Assembly (NCBI GenBank): GCA_026168455.1
Contig: JANSJX010000049.1
Location: 1-64,000, forward strand
Origin: Theocolax elegans
Taxonomy: Eukaryota; Arthropoda; Insecta; Hymenoptera; Cerocephalidae
Length of the DNA: 64,000 nucleotides
Direction of reading: 5' to 3'
The notes under the pieces were generated by a model. That model was given only the letters and a program-made list of their open reading frames with translations, made no database searches and was not told the DNA's origin. Below, in pieces: positions 13,114 through 24,018 of the stretch (its first letter is position 1; the number at the start of each line of letters is the position of its first letter). The translations under genes were made by a program, and so were the position numbers.

Positions 13114-14267
13114 TATAAACAAAGGCATTCCTTAAATAACCTTTTGTTTCTAATAAATACATACTTGTTTATTTAAGATATTGTTTTATATAAATATACG
13201 TAATCTACTTACTTATATATCCATACAATTTTTAAATTTTGATTTGAATAATATTTAAATTAAATACTACTAAAATAATAATTTTCGAAAAACTTTTGAA
13301 ATGTAATTCGTATTTTATATTGCCACTGTTAAAATTTGAATTTTCTTTTGCCATTACTGTTTATAATAGAATTATCTCAAAAATGCAATAATTAATGTAT
13401 TAAAGTTTTAATTTATTGTATATTTCACATATAGATATTTGAAAAGTGTATGTTATACTTGATTAATATTTATTTTATCTTCGAAAAATTGTGCATATTT
13501 TTAAAAACATTACATTAAATTTAAGGTCCGTTTTTATTTTATGAGTTTTATCAGGAATAAGTAAACTAATACACATTCTTTCAAGTTATATTCACAACTT
13601 TTTTTTGCGCACGGAAAAAATACATATATCAAAAGGCGCGATAGCGCCTGACGCAAGTATAGGCGCGAGAGCCATTATATACAGCTAACTAGCCCCCCAG
13701 ATTTTTACTTTTCTAACCGCTGCATTATTACATTATGTATGTGTGCTATTGACCACGCATTACGTTCCTTATTTATTAATCTTTACTGTACAACAAGTTT
13801 TACACGAATTCATTTACGCACAATCAAGAAAATCAATGCCAAAGATATTGCTTGCTGATTTCCTTTCCTCAATTTTCGTCTTCTCCCTTTTGATATATAT
13901 AGTCAACTTCAAACAAAATGAGATAGAGATAGTATAGGAAAGGCATGAGATAGAAAGAGAAACAATGCTTTCCAGCCCGTGAGAGAGCGCGTACAGAAGT
14001 AAAAACTTATAGAAGAAGTTCAAACGTGGCCACGAGAGGGAGCTAGTTTCAGGTGAATACTTTTGTCACAGTTGAATCATCTGGCTGATTTTGTGTGAAA
14101 AGTTATGAATTAAAATTATTAATTTACGTAATTATTTCCAATACCTCACATTATTCCGTTTCGGTATTTTTTATTGTAATGCAATGCAGATACTATTGCA
14201 AGGTGAAGATTTCATATTCGCCCATATCCTATACTAGTATGTCGACCTTGACATCTCGACGAGAGAA

Positions 14268-14312
<45 letters not shown>

Positions 14313-15285
14313 AACATTGATAAAATTCTAACCATGAAAACAATGTTTTCATTTCCATGCAAGCGATATGGTATAACTTTTTTTAATCTTAAAGTATAAT
14401 ATTAATAAGAATTGCACAAAAAATAAATGTATATTATTACATTATTTTAATTATATTTATTATATTATTAATTCATTTTATTTGTATAATTTGATGTGTT
14501 TGCTTTAAGTTTATATTATTTGAAGGGACTTATGCTTGTATTTTTATAATGAATCCCTCATGATATCTCAATGTTTTCCACATTGACCAAAATAATTTAA
14601 AAAACAATAGATTTTAATTAAGTGGATGCTTGATCGTTCTCTATCCTAATTAAAATTACTGAATAATCATTTTATTTTCTATATAAAGCCAATATATGTG
14701 TTCGATACTTTGCCAAGTACATAATATTTAATAATTATATGGACTATAACATATATGTAGTATGATATTCTTTCCAACGTTAAGTGAAATGATTGCTTAA
14801 TAGTATTATATGTACTGACTTAAATAATTTAAAAGAATGTTGATAAGTTATTGTTCTCTTTACATATATTTATTGAATACCTTTTTTAATATTTAAATAA
14901 AATCAATGTGTCAGTTGTTTGGTAAGTGTAAAAGGCATTTAATAATGTTGTAACTTTCACATGCCTATAAAATGTTTGATAGTGACACTAACTAACATAT
15001 ATAGTTAAGTAATTAAATAGAATTTCTTGTGTTGTACAAAAATTATAATATTACATTGTACTGTTGTCATTAATTATTATAGTAACCCAATAATATAGAA
15101 TTTAATTTGTTACAAATAAATTTAGCTTAATTAAAACTATAAGTGTATCATATTCAATTCACTGAATAAGAAAGGGTTATTTTTAAAGTATATTAATTTT
15201 AAGCAAATAACGTCTCTGAAATGAAAAATTATTGGTACATAGTAAAATTAAAGCAAATTTGCTGTGAGGAAAATTTTACCTTGTA
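13114..15285 (+). repeat. Direct duplication, copy B
   Basis: Second copy of 8024-10197. Its left junction fuses the tail of a 9352-9658-like segment to the start of the 8024-like segment at a shared TATAA, suggesting microhomology. R1 copy c begins at 13629. Confidence 0.85.
13629..14445 (+). mobile_element. R1 repeat, copy c
   Basis: Same as copy b apart from GA microsatellite length and rare substitutions. It was carried by the duplication rather than by an independent insertion, because the flanks are duplicated too. Confidence 0.65.
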
Positions 15286-15910
15286 ATTATTATCATAAAT
15301 CTCTGAAGATACAGCAAAACAAATTTAAATTTAAGTGACGAGAGGCTACCTAAAAAGTGCACTATTATGAGTATGTAAATATATATATATATTGTGACAA
15401 TGTGCTTTGCACATGTCAAGAGCGAGCGACTGAACCCATGTCAAACACCTACCTACCCGGATAAGCTAAACGAGTCCCTAGCTATACTACCTACCCACAT
15501 ACTATTTCCTAATTACCTACCCGCACATTAACTACGTCCTACCTACCCTCACAGTCTAATAACCCCACCTCAAGCGCAACACACACATGTAGCCGAAGCA
15601 CTAGGTGATCCTGGCGATGAGGATCTTGGACGAGCTCAAATCATCAGGTGGGCTCCTCCGAGTCTGGCACAGCCAACAGGATAGTCAAGGGAGGCGATCA
15701 CTACGAAGTCTCCAGGACCCTCCGAAGCCTCACAGCATAGCAGCCAAGGCGATGAGATGGTGCCCAGGCAGGAAGCCGAAGAACCTCCAACGCCAAGCAA
15801 GATACAGCTGTAAAACAGATATTTATAAGAACAAATACGCATTAAAAGGGTAAGGAGCAAGGAAGAGGATCAACAGCAATCGGCAGAAGACAAAGACAAG
15901 GGAATACGTG

Positions 15911-15940
15911 TACAGCTGTATATAATCACTACAGCTGTAC
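15911..15940 (+). promoter_or_regulatory. TATA-like site between two TACAGCTGTA palindromes
   Basis: TACAGCTGTA at 15911-15920 runs into TATATAA (15919-15925), and a second TACAGCTGTA lies at 15930-15939. A third copy is at about 15802. CAGCTG is an E-box core bound by bHLH factors. Whether it works as a promoter or enhancer here is inference; the site at 16487 is the more standard core promoter. Confidence 0.35.
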
Positions 15941-16486
15941 AAGGAAAGTATAGGACAAAGAGGTTAGGTTGCTGTACACAAACAACGTGTACAGCAGACC
16001 TTGCAAAATACTAAACACCTGAACACGCACACTAGCGTGACCCCAACACTGAAGGAATTACCTGGAGTAGTTGAAGACCTGGGACCGGTCGTTCTGGTAC
16101 GTCGTCGTCGTGGAGAGATGATCGAGGCGGCGTCGGGCAGCAATGCAGCGGCGGGTGAGCTTCGTACCTGAAACTCACGCCGTACCAATTAGTTGAGATA
16201 AGCAAGACGGAACGACGTAATAATTACCCAGGAGGAAGCCCTACAGCATCGCCGAGAGGTACACTGCACCAGGTCAACAAACACCATACAGCCGATTCGT
16301 ACCGATACAGCCTGAACACTGCGGCACTCGACACGCTCGCACGACGCGAGATCGAGGTGCCGCGCACGAGTACGTACTGCGCAGGCGCGCGGTACGAACA
16401 CGGGACTCTTGAGCACGCCGAGAGTCAGAGCTCTACGGACAGTCGGCCCGACTTGACGACTTCGCAATTATCGTGCGTACGAGTGC

Positions 16487-16521
16487 TATAAAGAGTGAGA
16501 GAGAAAGAGAGAGAGAGAGAT
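16487..16521 (+). promoter_or_regulatory. Probable core promoter of element 1 (TATAAA plus GAGA tract)
   Basis: TATAAA at 16487-16492 is followed by about 29 bp of GA repeats and then CGACACAGTCC, a plausible start region. GAGA tracts near arthropod promoters can bind GAGA-type factors. The position, about 320 bp before AATAAA (16808), gives a sensible R region. Confidence 0.45.
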
Positions 16522-16807
16522 CGACACAGTCCTGGTTAAGCGTCCCGGATCCTTCATAAAGGTTGGTGATTGTTCTTCTCTCTGCTGACGGTACCGCCGT
16601 GTACCGTAATAAGTGCGTGCGAGCCTTCCGTGCTTTTCCCGTCCTTCCCCCTTCCCTCCTTACAGCGTATCCCGGAGCAGCAGAAACTCGGCTACGGTTC
16701 GACACGGCGAGTGTCTATCAATTGTCTGTTACGATTACCCGCGAGTAATCGGTAGTGTCGCGAATCAACGCGGCTGGCGCCCACCCCTCTAATTATTTAT
16801 ATTTTAT

Positions 16808-16813
16808 AATAAA
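16808..16813 (+). terminator. Polyadenylation signal in the LTR
   Basis: AATAAA, repeated in the 3' LTR at the matching position (27360). It lies about 70 bp before the LTR end, as expected near an R/U5 boundary. Confidence 0.5.
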
Positions 16814-16882
16814 TGCTTATTTGTTTATATTAATTGCTGACCCTCATTAACCTGCACCCTGATCCCCAGTGCAGCGTTACAT

Positions 16883-16897
16883 TGGCGCCCAACGTGG
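16883..16897 (+). promoter_or_regulatory. Primer-binding site, tRNA-Lys
   Basis: TGGCGCCCAACGTGG starts one base after the LTR. It is complementary to the 3' end of animal tRNA-Lys(CUU), whose acceptor end reads CCACGTTGGGCG plus CCA. Element 2 carries a longer match (18 bases) at 35207, so both elements use the same primer. Confidence 0.8.
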
Positions 16898-18259
16898 CTT
16901 ATTATAAGGGATCTTTTTCAGTTGAAAATTAATAAATTAGCGTAAAGTGGCGTATATATATTGTGTTTTCTTTTATAGTTAAGAGCGAGGAAATAAATAT
17001 TGTGAGCGTCGAAGCGCGACGCAAATAAGCGGCCATATTGCCCTTCCATTCCTTTTCCTCAGCAAGCTCACACACACCGGAAGAACCGGTCGGCCATTTT
17101 GACGGCCATTTTGAATATTATATTAATTGAGCACGTGCACTGAAATAATAATTTTGTTTTTCTTTCTCTTAAAATATTATTTGCACTGCTTTTCATACTT
17201 GGTTATGTATAGTTGTTTTTTTTTGTGGGTACGCTGGTTAATAAAAAATATAATAATTCATTTTCCCTCTCCTTCTAACCCATACAGCAATATTAACCCA
17301 TACAGCTATATTAACCGAGTATTCATGATTTTTTTTTGTAAGTGCTTCAATAAGGAAATAATATTTTATTAATTTTCTTTTAAAATTACATTTGCATTTT
17401 ATAATTATAATAATAATTTAAGCTGCTTTGAGCAATATTAATATTTTTTTTTAAGTATTATAATTTGCTTAGTGACACATATTAATATATTAATGCTATT
17501 TAATATCCCTACTGCTATTATCACGTTTGATTAAATTGGTTTTTCTGTTGTTTATATACAATTAATGCTTAGTGAATTAAATCACACATTTTGCTAGTTA
17601 GTTATTGTTAGCTGAATAAATAATAATAATTAAATTTGCTTGACCTGCTACCCATTGCAACAAAAATTTAATTTCTCTCTCATAGCTTCCCATAATAATA
17701 GTTATAAAAATAATACTGCATAATTTTTGTTTATTATAAATTGCTGCCTGCCTAACCCAGTGTATATTTTATTTATATAAGTATTATTTGCACGTCCCTT
17801 GCACATTTACCCGATAATTATTGATTGTAACATTATTAATATTAAATATTTGAGGAATATTGTGGTGTATACAAAAGCTGTATATATTAATTCCCCTGAA
17901 TAATAAGCTGTACAAATATAATATAATAATTGAACCCATATATATATACATATTTCCCGCTGTATTTATATGCTATACTGCCCAGCCGATAATAAAGCAA
18001 GCTTGTTTAATTTTTTTTTGCTGTTGTGGATTGCTTAGTGAAAGTGAATTTAATTTAATTAGCTTAGCGTGAAAATTATTTTTTCTTTCTTTCATTGGTA
18101 TTTTATTTTTTTTTTTTGGACTTTTGCTTGGCATGTTTAATTTAAGTTAAGATAATTAAACAAGAGCTAAGATATTTCACGGCAATCGAGCTAAAAAGAG
18201 CTATAAATAAAATAATTATTTAATTATTTAATACAAATAAGCTGCTAAAATTAATCAAA
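16898..18259 (+). other. Element 1 leader
   Basis: About 1.36 kb of AT-rich untranslated leader with many short T-runs. No ORF of note. Two TACAGC motifs occur near 17284 and 17299. It ends just before AAAATG, a good start context for gag. Confidence 0.6.
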
Positions 18260-20734
18260 ATGTCTCACAACGGTGATGACCTGGATTTGATTTTGGGAGA
18301 AGATTTATCTGTGTTACAACCAGCGGTGGGCGCTGGTGTAATAAGACGCAGCATTAATAATACCAGTGATGGTAGAATCTCGGTATACGCGAGCAAAGTC
18401 GGAATAAACATAGACGCAGATAGCAAAATTATTAGAGATAGGTTAGCTAGGTACGAAATTAGACGTAATTTCGGACCATCGTCTGCTGACTGGAATGCAG
18501 CAGTAGACGAGGCTAACCCGATTATTGATACAGATTTATCCCTTACGCAATCGGAAAGAGGAAATATCCCCACTATCACTATAGATACAGCCCCAGCAAG
18601 AAGTTGTAACTCAAGACGGATGCTGTACATTCAATTGCCAACCGGACAATCGAGAGGACAGTATAGAGATCCAATTTCCATAAGTAATGAGAATTTATTA
18701 TCATTACCAGATATGGAAAATGGAACGGAAATGCAATCAGCTGTAAGGGAGAACAGCAACGCGAGAGAAAAAATGCAGCGGTTAAATATTGAAAATTTAA
18801 GGATAAGCAGCGCAGAAATACGTCCTCAAGCACAATCTACAGCATATAGATTGAGCCTACCGTCACCAGTATGCGATAATTCGATGATGGAATTGACGCA
18901 TACAGTCCCAAGCTTAACAACGACGCAGTTGAGCATAAATTCGACTTCCTATTACCCAATCCACACATTAGCCCCTTCATCTCCCACAAACCCAGACCTC
19001 ATACATAACCCATTTACCCAATATACAGCTCCAGTTACCACATACAGTACGAATATTTATACAGACACCCGTCCTAGATCGACCCAAACTATCCAACCCT
19101 CAGCTTTTAGCCCAGTAAGCACAAGCCCTTTTTCCCCTATTGCACTCGTACCTAGAATAGTAAGCCGAACAAATACGCCACAGCACAGCAATATAGAACC
19201 CGAATTAGCGACCCAGGAGTCAAGAGTCAATCAGGCACGCGGAAACAAACATAACCCCACAAGCAGCACACACTTGAGCAATGTACATAGGAATGTACAG
19301 AGTGTCCATTGGGAGGACGATGGAGTTATTGAACCCAACGTCCCAAACGAAAAGACACAAAATAATGAAAAAGAGCTCGAAAATAAATACGATGAACAAT
19401 ACAGGCGATTGGAGCAGCAAATACAGCAAATGCAGCAATTATACAGCAAATTAATAGAAATACACAGCAATCAGCAAAATATCGAGCAGCAAACTAGACA
19501 GCAAAGCAGATCGCCAGTGCACCAGGAAAGCAACGAAACGTACTCAATCCCAGCTAACCCACACATACAGCCACAGCAAAGTACGTTTAACCCAGCATTC
19601 AGATACAGCCGTTCGTACGAAACCTGCTTAGAAGATGCTACCTTTATACGGGAGAAAAGGACAGCACAGATATTCTCGCGTCACCACATCCAATTCAAAG
19701 GAGCTAAAAAGAATGACCCGGAGGCATTCTTATCGAATCTTGAGGAATGCAGAGAAAGTTATGGTCTCTCAACTCAGGATATATTTAAAGCGTTGCCATC
19801 AGTGCTAGATGATGACGCGTGGGAGTGGTTTAGACGTGAGAAAAGTAGCTGGAAAGATTATCTAGATTTTGTAGATGCGCTGAGACTACAATATGGGACT
19901 GAGGAAACGCAGAGCCAGCTGAAACAAGCTATTGAAAATCGGACACAGGGACCGAATGAGGATATCTCCACATACCTCACTAAGCTACGAGGTATGTTGG
20001 ATCAAATCAAGCCGCAAATGCCTCAAACCGAGCAGCTGGATAGAGCATACCGCAACCTGCACCCTAGTTATAGAACTAGAATCGAAAGACATCATTTCGA
20101 TAGTTTTACACAGCTGCAGAGACTAGGTAAAAAGGAGGAAGCAAGACGTTTAATGGACGAAACGTACAGACCTCCACCAATAATCCAAAATTACGGCTTA
20201 GCGAAATATGCATATATCGACCCTATGCAAACAAAAAGCCGTAAACTAGCAGCAGTCTCCTCAGGTCAAACAGAAGATATTGCAGTACCTCCCAAATCCA
20301 TAGCACCCATAGCCACCCACCCACAAAAGAAAATACAGCACCAGTACCCTTTGAAGCAGAACAGCCCCCAAGCAGCAAGAAAATATACAGCACCTCCCAA
20401 GCAAGAGCCGAAGCAGCAGTACAGCGAAGCTGTAAAGAATAACAAAAATAGCAGCTATTGGCAACAAGCGCAGGAAACCAAACAAAGGGCTGAATCACCC
20501 AAAAAGCAGGAATTCAAGCCAAATAAATTTAGCACGCCTAACCACGAAGAACAAAGGCCTATAAATCCAAGGAAATTTAAAGAGCCTTGTTTTAGATGCG
20601 GAAAACTTGGACATTGGGTAGCAGAATGCCCAGTCCCTTTAAGCTGCGGAAGTTGCGGAAAACAAGGAATCAGCTACAAATATTGCAACTGTAATAAAAA
20701 CAGAAACCAGGGAAACTACAGCCAGAGGAAATAG
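18260..20734 (+). CDS. gag: Gag polyprotein of element 1, 824 aa
   Basis: Structural protein of the virus-like particle. Residues 1 to about 470 look disordered, rich in Ser, Thr, Pro and Gln, with a Gln-rich probable coiled coil near 375-420. A gypsy-type capsid domain follows at roughly 480-650 (AFLSNLEECRESYGL, DDAWEWFRREKSSWKDYLDF). The tail has a standard CCHC zinc knuckle at 777-790 (CFRCGKLGHWVAEC) and a second at 796-809 that has Ile where His is expected (CGSCGKQGISYKYC). It is longer than most gypsy Gag proteins because of the N-terminal extension. The frame overlaps the open protease frame (20698 onward) by 37 nt in the -1 frame, so a -1 frameshift probably makes Gag-Pol. I see no perfect slippery heptamer; TAAAAAC is the nearest. 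Confidence 0.93.
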   Translation: MSHNGDDLDLILGEDLSVLQPAVGAGVIRRSINNTSDGRISVYASKVGINIDADSKIIRDRLARYEIRRNFGPSSADWNAAVDEANPIIDTDLSLTQSERGNIPTITIDTAPARSCNSRRMLYIQLPTGQSRGQYRDPISISNENLLSLPDMENGTEMQSAVRENSNAREKMQRLNIENLRISSAEIRPQAQSTAYRLSLPSPVCDNSMMELTHTVPSLTTTQLSINSTSYYPIHTLAPSSPTNPDLIHNPFTQYTAPVTTYSTNIYTDTRPRSTQTIQPSAFSPVSTSPFSPIALVPRIVSRTNTPQHSNIEPELATQESRVNQARGNKHNPTSSTHLSNVHRNVQSVHWEDDGVIEPNVPNEKTQNNEKELENKYDEQYRRLEQQIQQMQQLYSKLIEIHSNQQNIEQQTRQQSRSPVHQESNETYSIPANPHIQPQQSTFNPAFRYSRSYETCLEDATFIREKRTAQIFSRHHIQFKGAKKNDPEAFLSNLEECRESYGLSTQDIFKALPSVLDDDAWEWFRREKSSWKDYLDFVDALRLQYGTEETQSQLKQAIENRTQGPNEDISTYLTKLRGMLDQIKPQMPQTEQLDRAYRNLHPSYRTRIERHHFDSFTQLQRLGKKEEARRLMDETYRPPPIIQNYGLAKYAYIDPMQTKSRKLAAVSSGQTEDIAVPPKSIAPIATHPQKKIQHQYPLKQNSPQAARKYTAPPKQEPKQQYSEAVKNNKNSSYWQQAQETKQRAESPKKQEFKPNKFSTPNHEEQRPINPRKFKEPCFRCGKLGHWVAECPVPLSCGSCGKQGISYKYCNCNKNRNQGNYSQRK

Positions 20735-21195
20735 AGACCCGTATTTCCTCACCCAAACACCCAAAAGGGTCAATACCCTCCCACGTAGCAGCAAATAATT
20801 CCCTAATACAGCAGATACCCGGCATCGACCCACGCCATTTCTTTAACATAGAGTTAAATGGACAAAAACTTACAGCTTTACTTGACGATGGGTCGGTACA
20901 CTCATTCATTGGGCGAGGAAGGAGTAGAATGTTACAGCATAAATTGAGACAATCCAGCAATTCAGCCGTTAAAGTAGCAGATGGTACAGCAGTACCAATA
21001 CAAGGTATAATAGATGTAACCATGGAAATAGATGGTGAGACTATTATAATGCCGTTTCAGGTAGCAGACGGCTTGCATTACGACTGCATATTAGGTATCG
21101 ACTTTAAACGTAAAGCGAACATGAATATATGCTATGAAAACGATACGTGGTGGACTGATAAAGGTATCATTCATCATTTTTATCCATACGGCTAA
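20698..21195 (+). CDS. pro: Aspartic protease domain of element 1
   Basis: Open frame that starts inside the gag end and stops at TAA 21193-21195. The active-site region reads LLDDGSVHSFIG, where D-T/S-G is normal for retroviral-type proteases, so the second residue is replaced by Asp. The hydrophobic-Gly motif CILGIDF lies near the end, as expected. The first ATG in frame is at 20929, after the active site, so translation must come from frameshifting out of gag. The stop separates it from RT although both are in the same frame. Either this copy carries a fresh nonsense mutation or the junction uses read-through; I cannot tell. Confidence 0.8.
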   Translation, partial: KQKPGKLQPEEIETRISSPKHPKGSIPSHVAANNSLIQQIPGIDPRHFFNIELNGQKLTALLDDGSVHSFIGRGRSRMLQHKLRQSSNSAVKVADGTAVPIQGIIDVTMEIDGETIIMPFQVADGLHYDCILGIDFKRKANMNICYENDTWWTDKGIIHHFYPYG

Positions 21196-24018
21196 GATCC
21201 GAGTTGCTTACCTGCCTTAGCAAGCATAGGAGGATTGAAACGAGCTACAGCAGAACAAGAAAGGAGACTACAGCAGCTATTAAATGAGATGATTCCCCCA
21301 ACACCAAAAACGCTAGGTGTAACTAACCTAGATTCCCACAAAATTGATGTGCAGGGTGCCGAACCTATTCGTCAACGAAACCGTCGTTATTCGCCAAGGA
21401 TGCTGCAGGCTGGATACGAGGAAATTGACAGAATGCTAAAAGAAGGCATAATAGAACCTTCAGAAAGCCCGTGGTGCAGCTGCCCAATTATAGTCCCGAA
21501 AGCAAACGGAAAATACCGCTTCTGCATAGATTTTCGGCAGGTTAATGCTGTAACCAAGAAAATAGCATACCCTATGCGGAATATGGACGACATTCTCGAT
21601 CAGCTGAGAGAAAGTCGTTACATAAGTAAGCTTGATTTGTCACAAGCTTACCACCAAGTCCCTCTAGCACCAGAAAGCCGCGAAATTACAGCCTTTTCAC
21701 TTCCCGGTAAAGGATTATTTCAGTTTACCCGAGTCCCCTACGGCCTATCGAATGCACCTGCAATTTTCCAGAAAATGATGGACAAGCTTATAAAGCCAGA
21801 ATGGGAACCAAACGTATTCGCATATCTGGACGATATTATAATTACAGCCAAAACCTTTGAGGAGCACCTAAAATGGTTAAGAATAGTGCTAACCGCCCTC
21901 AAAAAGGTAAACTTACAAATAAACAGGGACAAGTCCGAATTCTGCTGCGCGGAAGTAACTTATCTAGGATACATTGTTAATGAGGATGGCCTCAAAACAA
22001 ATGTAGATAAAATACGACCGATACTAGAGTATCCAGCCCCAACCAATTTAAAGCAACTCAGACGCTTTACTGGCTTAATTGGTTGGTGTTCAAGGTTTAT
22101 TGGGAAATTAGCTGAATACAGAGCACCGTTAAACTATTTAACACGAAAAGATGTCAGATGGCAATGGCATCAGGAACAGCAGGATGCATTCGAGAAAATG
22201 AAGCTAGCCCTTACTCAAGCCCCTGTTTTAGCCCGCCCCGATTTTTCCCGCCCCTTTACCCTCCAAACCGATGCTAGCGACTACGCTATAGCCGGTGTGC
22301 TTACCCAGGAAATAGATGGTGAAGAACACCCTATATATTACGTTAGCCGTACACTGAGTAAAGCGGAACGTAATTATACGGTGACAGAGAAGGAGTGTTT
22401 GGCAGTATTGTGGTCGATTGAAAGACTAAAAGGTTACCTTCAAGGTGAAGAATTTACCGTGGTAACAGACCACCACAGCCTTCTCTGGCTTCACAACATC
22501 AAGGATCCGACAGGCAGATTGGCTCGATGGAACACAATCCTGCAAAATTATAAATTTAAATTTGTGCACAGGAAAGGAGCATACCATAAGGTACCTGACG
22601 CACTTTCAAGAGCATATGAAGATACAGCATTAGCAGCTACAGCCACAATTAATACAAGCGATCCTTGGTACCAAATGAAGATCCAAGCAGTAATAAAATC
22701 TCCCCAAAAATACCCTGATTTATGTATAAAAGACAACCTTTTATACGCACACCGTCCCAATCCCCTGGTAGACCCATTAGTCCCCGACCTAGATGCTTGG
22801 AAGTTAATACTGCCAGCAGCTGATAGAGAGAAAGCTCTCTATGAAGCGCACTACACCCCGCAAGCCGGTCATTTGGGAAATGACAAAACCTATGCAAGGT
22901 TAGCCACCTACTACTACTGGCCAGGGATATACTATGATACCTGCAATTATGTGAGAGCTTGTCAAGAGTGTCAAGCTCACAAGAGCAATCAGCAGGCTCC
23001 AGCAGGAATAATGGAAGGTAGGAACATAGATGGACCTTGGACAGTAGTAGCAGTCGACATAATGGGACCGAAACCTCCATCAAAGCAAGGTTTCAGGTAC
23101 ATAATAGTCTTTGAGGACTTATTTACCCGTTATGTCGAAATGAAAGCATTGAGACGAGCCGACGCAAAAAGCGTACTCCAAGCGTTCGATGAGTTAGTCA
23201 TTAACCGTTGGGGTTGTCCCAAATACCTAATTTCGGACAATGGGACAGAATTTGCAAATCGCCAAGTGGCAGAGAAATTACAGCAGTACGGAATTATACA
23301 GTCATTAATTCCGCCCTATTTCGCACAGGCTAACCCTGTAGAAAGGGTAAATAGAAACCTGAAACCGATGATAAACAGCTTCATTGAGGAAGATCATCGG
23401 GAGTGGGATCGACATTTAGGAGAGTTCTGCTTCGCTCTCAATACAGTCGTCCACTCTACAACTAAATACAGCCCAGCATTTTTAAATTTCGGCAGAAACC
23501 CTATCCCAACAGCCCTTATACGAAAGCATCTAGAGTCCTCAGACCCCCCTCCAGCACCAAATACAGCAGCATGGATCGAAAGATTACATAGACTTCCAGC
23601 AATATATGATCTTGTTAGAAGACATATAGACACAGCAGTGGCTAGACAAGCTAGACACTACAATAAAGGACGCAGAGTAGTACAATACCATGTTGGCGAT
23701 CGAGTATGTCGACGCAATAGGGTATTGTCCTCAAAAGATAATCATTTTACAGCAAAAATGGCACCAATAAACATAGGCCCCGCAAGAGTAGTAGAAGTAG
23801 TTTCGGCAAACTATTATATTGTTGAAGACGAAGATACTAAGCGGAGGGTCAAAGTCTATGTAAATGATCTTAAGCGTTATATTCCTCCTAGAAACGTTAT
23901 CCCACCTAAAATGCATTCCCCCCCTTCGCAGCGTCCAATAGCACAAAATATACAGCAAAATCACCCAAGTAGCAATAACCCACCTAGAAAGCGAGGTAGG
24001 CCCCGGAAGATTAATTAA
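21196..24018 (+). CDS. pol: Pol of element 1: reverse transcriptase, RNase H, integrase
   Basis: The frame is open from 21196; the first codons before RT lack an ATG, and the longest call begins at a TTG (21235). Numbering from 21235: RT with YLDD at 197-200, RNase H with DAS starting at Asp 346, integrase HHCC finger beginning at His 539 and ending CQEC, then Asp 608, Asp 668 and Glu 703 as the DDE triad. The order RT, RNase H, integrase is that of Ty3/gypsy. The C-terminus ends in an AT-hook-like PRKRGRPRKIN (917-927), unusual for an integrase tail. All catalytic residues are present. Normally made as Gag-Pol, here cut off from protease by the TAA at 21193. Confidence 0.95.
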   Translation, partial: DPSCLPALASIGGLKRATAEQERRLQQLLNEMIPPTPKTLGVTNLDSHKIDVQGAEPIRQRNRRYSPRMLQAGYEEIDRMLKEGIIEPSESPWCSCPIIVPKANGKYRFCIDFRQVNAVTKKIAYPMRNMDDILDQLRESRYISKLDLSQAYHQVPLAPESREITAFSLPGKGLFQFTRVPYGLSNAPAIFQKMMDKLIKPEWEPNVFAYLDDIIITAKTFEEHLKWLRIVLTALKKVNLQINRDKSEFCCAEVTYLGYIVNEDGLKTNVDKIRPILEYPAPTNLKQLRRFTGLIGWCSRFIGKLAEYRAPLNYLTRKDVRWQWHQEQQDAFEKMKLALTQAPVLARPDFSRPFTLQTDASDYAIAGVLTQEIDGEEHPIYYVSRTLSKAERNYTVTEKECLAVLWSIERLKGYLQGEEFTVVTDHHSLLWLHNIKDPTGRLARWNTILQNYKFKFVHRKGAYHKVPDALSRAYEDTALAATATINTSDPWYQMKIQAVIKSPQKYPDLCIKDNLLYAHRPNPLVDPLVPDLDAWKLILPAADREKALYEAHYTPQAGHLGNDKTYARLATYYYWPGIYYDTCNYVRACQECQAHKSNQQAPAGIMEGRNIDGPWTVVAVDIMGPKPPSKQGFRYIIVFEDLFTRYVEMKALRRADAKSVLQAFDELVINRWGCPKYLISDNGTEFANRQVAEKLQQYGIIQSLIPPYFAQANPVERVNRNLKPMINSFIEEDHREWDRHLGEFCFALNTVVHSTTKYSPAFLNFGRNPIPTALIRKHLESSDPPPAPNTAAWIERLHRLPAIYDLVRRHIDTAVARQARHYNKGRRVVQYHVGDRVCRRNRVLSSKDNHFTAKMAPINIGPARVVEVVSANYYIVEDEDTKRRVKVYVNDLKRYIPPRNVIPPKMHSPPSQRPIAQNIQQNHPSSNNPPRKRGRPRKIN

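Larger units (their letters stand above)
15393..16881 (+). repeat. Element 1 5' LTR
   Basis: 1489 bp, TGT...ACA ends. Contains two TATA-like sites (15919-15925 and 16487-16492), a GA tract downstream of the second, and AATAAA at 16808. Eight TACAGC hexamers lie within it. Short ORFs on both strands are identical in both LTRs, which follows from LTR identity and is not evidence of coding. Confidence 0.95.

Noticed and set aside
3742..13937. 64-codon ORF conserved in R1 copies (3742, 8653, 13743)
   Set aside because: Two of the three copies belong to one duplication; the third differs at amino-acid-changing sites, and the divergent copy at 52052 has no matching ORF.
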